Shown: positions 7,484 to 10,627 of the stretch, in pieces
Position numbering within the stretch: position 1 is the first letter of the stretch
Layout of the letters: the number at the start of each line of letters is the position of its first letter
Source: Acidimicrobiia bacterium
GTDB lineage: Bacteria > Actinomycetota > Acidimicrobiia > Spongiisociales > UBA5794
Length of the DNA stretch: 10,627 bases
Reading direction: 5' to 3'
NCBI GenBank assembly: GCA_013001485.1
Contig: JABDMN010000076.1
Span: 1 to 10,627, forward strand
Notes under the pieces: generated by a model
The model's input: only the letters and a program-made list of their open reading frames with translations
Told to the model about the DNA's origin: nothing
The model's database searches: none
Position numbers and translations under genes: made by a program

Positions 7484-7771
7484 TCATACCTCGAAGATGT
7501 CGATCGTGTTGCCCTCACGCAGCTTGATGAGGGCTCGTTTGACGTTCGGCCGACGTCCGGTCACCCAGCCCTGGCGCTTGAGCTTGCCACGGCGGTTGAT
7601 GGTCCGGACGCTGTCGACCTGAACGTCGAAGATCTTTTGGATTGCCTGCTTGATCTCGGTCTTGTTCGCCGTCGGGTGGACGACGAAGGTGTACGTGTTC
7701 TCATCCTGGATGAGGTCGTACGACTTCTCAGACACCACGGGGCGCAAGACGACGTCGCGAGGATCCTTCAC
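7484..7771 (-). CDS. rplW: 50S ribosomal protein L23
   Basis: L23 sits at the peptide tunnel exit and is the main docking point for trigger factor and SRP. The 95-residue product has the family pattern: [13 protein letters not shown] near the N-terminus, [18 protein letters not shown] at about 27-44, the V-x-S-V-R-T-I-N segment, and the K-R-A-L-I-K-L motif near the end. It starts with GTG at 7771-7769, overlapping the rplD stop as GTGA. The GGAGGTGA site nine bases upstream supports this unusual start, and no ATG fits the conserved N-terminus. Confidence 0.96.
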   Translation of the reverse strand: MKDPRDVVLRPVVSEKSYDLIQDENTYTFVVHPTANKTEIKQAIQKIFDVQVDSVRTINRRGKLKRQGWVTGRRPNVKRALIKLREGNTIDIFEV

Positions 7772-8463
7772 TCTTCCTCACCTCCGGCGTCATCGGCGAC
7801 GACCTGCGGTTCGGCTTCAGCGACCGGGGCTTTGGAACCCTTCGGCGGCCCAGCGACCAGCTTGTCGAGCGCATCTTTCGAAAACAGAACGGTGTCGGCC
7901 CACAGCACGTCATAGGTGGTCAGACGAAGCGGTCGCGACAGCCGGGTGGTCGGCAGATTCTTGAAGCTCTTCTCAGTGACCTCGTCGCCGTGATCGATGA
8001 CGAGCAGGACCTTGCCGGGCAGGCCGATCGACTCCAGGAGGCCTTTGGCCTGCTTGGTCTTCGGGCCTTCCCAGTCGAATTCGTCGACGACCTTGATCTG
8101 CTCATCGGCCGCACGGGCTGACAGAGCCGAGCGCAACGCCAGCCGCTTCATCTTCTTTGGCGTCCGCTGCGAGTAGTCGCGCGGCTTGGGGCCATGCGCC
8201 ACACCACCGCCGGCCCACTGCGGCGAACGGATGGAGCCGTGCCGAGCACGACCCGTCCCCTTCTGACGCCACGGCTTGCGCCCACCACCACGAACCTCAG
8301 CACGAGTCTTCGTGGAATGGGTGCCGGCACGAGCGGCGGCCAACTGAGCGTTGACGACCTGGTGCATGACGGGCACGTTTGGCTCGACTCCAAAGAGACT
8401 CTCGTCGAGATCGACGACGTCGACGCGCTTGCCGGCAGTGTTGAACATCTCTGCGCTAGGCAC
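7768..8463 (-). CDS. rplD: 50S ribosomal protein L4 with a short acidic C-terminal tail
   Basis: L4 binds 23S rRNA and sends a long loop into the exit tunnel opposite L22. In E. coli it also controls its own S10 operon. The 231-residue product has M-H-Q-V-V-N-A-Q-L at 33-41 and the tunnel loop at about 48-95, with [23 protein letters not shown]. The globular C-terminal part ends near K-D-A-L-D-K-L-V. Residues 206-231 are an extra low-complexity tail ending D-D-A-G-G-E-E-E. The start is uncertain. GTG at 8463 overlaps rplC by eight bases and has GAAGG nearby, and its length fits actinobacterial L4; ATG at 8448 (five codons in) is the alternative. Confidence 0.95.
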   Translation of the reverse strand: MPSAEMFNTAGKRVDVVDLDESLFGVEPNVPVMHQVVNAQLAAARAGTHSTKTRAEVRGGGRKPWRQKGTGRARHGSIRSPQWAGGGVAHGPKPRDYSQRTPKKMKRLALRSALSARAADEQIKVVDEFDWEGPKTKQAKGLLESIGLPGKVLLVIDHGDEVTEKSFKNLPTTRLSRPLRLTTYDVLWADTVLFSKDALDKLVAGPPKGSKAPVAEAEPQVVADDAGGEEE

Positions 8464-9097
8464 TGGCCTTCACCGCCTCCCTGATGACCACGACGGCACC
8501 CTTGGGTCCGGGGATGGCGCCTCGCAGCATCAGCAGGTTGCGCTCGGGGTCGATCGCCGCCACATCGAGGTTGAGATGTGTCTGACGAGTACCGCCGAGA
8601 CGTCCCGCCATCCGCTTGCCGCGGAATACCCGCGACGGCGTGCTGGCAGCACCGATCGAGCCAGGAGCGCGGTGAACGCGGTGCGCACCATGGGAGGCCC
8701 CTTGACCTTTGAAGTTGTGGCGCTCCATGACGCCCGCAAATCCCTTGCCCTTGGTGTACCCGGTGACGTCGGCCTTCATGCCGAGTTCGAACACGTCTCC
8801 GACAGTGATCTCCTGCCCCGCCTTGAATTCGGACGCGTCGTCGACACGAACCTCCAGCACATGGCGGTGCGGATCGAGCCCGGCCTTGGCGTAATGCCCG
8901 GCCTGAGCCTGGTTCGCCTTCGAGACCGACTTGAGAGGCTTGAACGCGATCTGAATGGCGTCATACCCGTCGGTGGCCTCGGTCTTGACCTGCACGACGC
9001 GCACGGGACCGGCCTTGATGACCGTTACCGGAATCACCTTCGACTCCTCGTCGAAGAGCTGCGTCATACCGAGCTTCTCGCCCATGATGGCCTTCAT
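8456..9097 (-). CDS. rplC: 50S ribosomal protein L3
   Basis: L3 is an early assembly protein whose long loop reaches toward the peptidyl-transferase centre. The 213-residue product begins [15 protein letters not shown]. It carries the family signature [17 protein letters not shown] at 113-129, followed by [10 protein letters not shown]. Gln132 in this segment is equivalent to the glutamine methylated by PrmB in E. coli; modification here is inference only. The K-R-M-A-G-R-L-G-G motif at about 161-169 is also present. The ATG overlaps the rpsJ stop as ATGA, with GGAG eight bases upstream. Confidence 0.98.
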   Translation of the reverse strand: MKAIMGEKLGMTQLFDEESKVIPVTVIKAGPVRVVQVKTEATDGYDAIQIAFKPLKSVSKANQAQAGHYAKAGLDPHRHVLEVRVDDASEFKAGQEITVGDVFELGMKADVTGYTKGKGFAGVMERHNFKGQGASHGAHRVHRAPGSIGAASTPSRVFRGKRMAGRLGGTRQTHLNLDVAAIDPERNLLMLRGAIPGPKGAVVVIREAVKASA

Positions 9098-9405
9098 GTC
9101 TTGATCTCCACCTCGACGCCCGCAGGCAGATCGAGACGCATCAGCGAATCGACGGTCTTCGGGGTCGGCTCGAGGATGTCGATGAGACGGCGGTGGATCC
9201 GGAGCTCGAAGTGCTCGCGGCTGTCCTTGTCCACGTGTGGTCCGCGGATAACGCAGTACTTGTGGATCTTGGTCGGCAGCGGCACCGGCCCCTTGATCTT
9301 CGCCTGAGTGCGCAACACGGTCTCAGTGATCTTGCGCGCGGACTCATCGATCACGTTGTGATCGTATGCCTTGAGGCGTATCCGAATCCGATGCTCGTTT
9401 GCCAT
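9094..9405 (-). CDS. rpsJ: 30S ribosomal protein S10
   Basis: S10 (also NusE) binds the head of the small subunit with S3 and S14. It pairs with NusB and NusG in antitermination and transcription-translation coupling. The 103-residue product has the normal length. It begins [16 protein letters not shown] and carries the extended loop at about 37-67, including G-P-V-P-L-P-T-K at 39-46. The segment [16 protein letters not shown] is the family signature. It starts 32 bases after tuf with only a weak purine-rich ribosome binding site (GAGAGACAGG). In many actinobacteria a longer leader separates tuf and rpsJ; here there is no room for one. Confidence 0.97.
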   Translation of the reverse strand: MANEHRIRIRLKAYDHNVIDESARKITETVLRTQAKIKGPVPLPTKIHKYCVIRGPHVDKDSREHFELRIHRRLIDILEPTPKTVDSLMRLDLPAGVEVEIKT

Positions 9406-9437
9406 GTGCCTGTCTCTCTATCAGCCCGTGTGCGTAT

Positions 9438-10625
9438 CTATTCGAGGATCTTGATGACGCGGCCGGCACCAACCGTCCGGCCACCCTCACGAATCGCGAA
9501 CCGCAAACCCTCATCCATCGCGATCGGAGCAATCAACTCCACCGTCATCTCCGTGTTATCACCCGGCATCACCATCTCAGTCCCCGACGGCAACTCCACC
9601 GCACCAGTCACATCCGTCGTCCGGAAATAGAACTGCGGCCGATACCCATCAAAGAACGGGTTATGACGCCCACCCTCATCCTTGGTCAACACATACACCT
9701 GAGCCTCAAACTTCGTATGAGGCGTAATCGACCCAGGAGCACAAATCACCTGACCGCGCTCCACATCCTCTTTACCCGTACCACGCAACAACAACCCCAC
9801 ATTGTCCCCAGCACGACCCTCATCCAACAACTTACGGAACATCTCAATCCCAGTCACCGTCGTCGCCTGAGTCTCACGAATCCCAACAATCTCCACCTGA
9901 TCAGAAACATGCAACGTGCCCTGCTCCACACGACCCGTCACCACAGTCCCACGACCCGTAATCGAAAACACATCCTCAATCGGCATCTGGAAAGGCTTCT
10001 CCGTATCGCGAACCGGCTCCTCAACATACGAATCCACCGCCTCCATCAACTCAACAACCTGAGCAGCAGCCTCAGCGTCACCCTCCAACGCCTTCAACGC
10101 AGAACCACGCACCACCGGCAAATCATCACCAGGGAACTCATACTCAGACAACAACTCACGAACCTCGAGCTCCACCAAATCCAAAAGCTCAGGATCATCC
10201 ACCATGTCCACCTTGTTCATAAACACAACAATGAACGGCACACCCACCTGACGCGCCAACAACACATGCTCACGAGTCTGAGGCATCGGACCATCAGCAG
10301 CAGACACCACCAAAATCGCGCCATCAATCTGCGCAGCACCCGTAATCATGTTCTTCACATAATCAGCGTGACCCGGCATATCCACATGCGCATAGTGACG
10401 ATTCGGGGTCTCATACTCCACATGCGCAATCGCAATCGTGATACCCCGCTCACGCTCCTCAGGAGCCTTATCAATATTGTCGAACGACGTGAACTCCGTG
10501 CCCCCACCAGTCTCCGACAACACCTTCGTGATCGCAGCCGTCAACGTCGTCTTCCCATGATCAATATGACCCATCGTCCCCACATTCACATGCGGCTTCG
10601 AACGCTCAAACTTCTCCTTGGCCAT
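9438..10625 (-). CDS. tuf: Elongation factor Tu
   Basis: EF-Tu is the GTPase that delivers aminoacyl-tRNA to the ribosomal A site. The 395-residue protein is complete. The GTPase domain has the P-loop G-H-I-D-H-G-K-T at 19-26, the switch I motif R-G-I-T-I at 60-64, D-M-P-G-H at 82-86 (His86 is the catalytic histidine), N-K-V-D at 137-140 and S-A-L at 175-177. Domain 2 includes [13 protein letters not shown] at 221-233. Domain 3 ends [13 protein letters not shown]. The codon choice differs sharply from the neighbouring ribosomal genes, favouring G- and T-ending codons (TTG, GTT, GCT, ACG, GAT) except in the last nine codons. Only two bases precede the ATG, so its own ribosome binding site and any fusA upstream are outside the window. 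Confidence 0.99.
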   Translation of the reverse strand: MAKEKFERSKPHVNVGTMGHIDHGKTTLTAAITKVLSETGGGTEFTSFDNIDKAPEERERGITIAIAHVEYETPNRHYAHVDMPGHADYVKNMITGAAQIDGAILVVSAADGPMPQTREHVLLARQVGVPFIVVFMNKVDMVDDPELLDLVELEVRELLSEYEFPGDDLPVVRGSALKALEGDAEAAAQVVELMEAVDSYVEEPVRDTEKPFQMPIEDVFSITGRGTVVTGRVEQGTLHVSDQVEIVGIRETQATTVTGIEMFRKLLDEGRAGDNVGLLLRGTGKEDVERGQVICAPGSITPHTKFEAQVYVLTKDEGGRHNPFFDGYRPQFYFRTTDVTGAVELPSGTEMVMPGDNTEMTVELIAPIAMDEGLRFAIREGGRTVGAGRVIKILE

Positions 10626-10627
10626 CG

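Noticed and set aside
8351..9307. A 318-codon open frame on the plus strand antisense to rplC and rpsJ
   Set aside because: Both genes on the minus strand are unmistakable ribosomal proteins. Long antisense frames are expected in GC-rich DNA with biased codon use, and the translation resembles no family I recognise.
1..10627. A hidden novel system, mobile element, CRISPR array or RNA gene
   Set aside because: Conserved genes fill almost all of the window. The two largest gaps are 32 and 62 bases, and the only repeats found are the in-frame ones inside rpsC.

Overview
The window is a ribosomal-protein gene superoperon read entirely on the minus strand, so transcription runs from high to low coordinates. 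In transcription order the genes are tuf, rpsJ, rplC, rplD, rplW, rplB, rpsS, rplV, rpsC, rplP, rpmC, rpsQ, rplN, rplX, rplE, rpsN (zinc type), rpsH, rplF, rplR, rpsE, rpmD, rplO, and the first 22 codons of secY. This is the canonical S10 cluster followed by the spc cluster, with EF-Tu (normally the last gene of the str cluster) directly in front. All genes look intact; only secY is cut by the window edge.

The DNA is GC-rich. The single tuf next to rpsJ, the zinc-type S14, the L4, L3 and L2 sequences and the long Ala/Glu-rich S3 tail suggest a high-GC actinobacterium, possibly of the Acidimicrobiia. That assignment is inference from protein character, not from a search.

Layout: tuf (9438-10625) is separated from rpsJ by 32 bases with no visible promoter or terminator. 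From rpsJ to rplO (9405 to 129) most junctions overlap by 1 or 4 bases (TGATG, ATGA or GTGA) and the rest are within a few bases, so translational coupling is likely throughout. The only gaps above 10 bases are tuf-rpsJ (32) and rplO-secY (62). Functionally the block supplies primary rRNA-binding proteins, late-assembly proteins, the tRNA-delivery factor EF-Tu, and the SecY translocon channel that docks on the ribosome.

I found no mobile element, CRISPR array, RNA gene or unknown gene, and no sign of a novel multi-gene system. The most unusual item is the C-terminal extension of S3 (RpsC, 372 residues). It adds about 165 residues beyond the conserved core: a basic linker, three copies of a 9-residue Gly/Lys repeat, and an acidic Ala/Pro/Glu tail containing an exact 39-base tandem duplication. 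A smaller acidic tail is present on L4. A second point of interest is the codon usage of tuf, which favours G- and T-ending codons while the sampled neighbouring ribosomal-protein sequence favours C- and G-ending ones.
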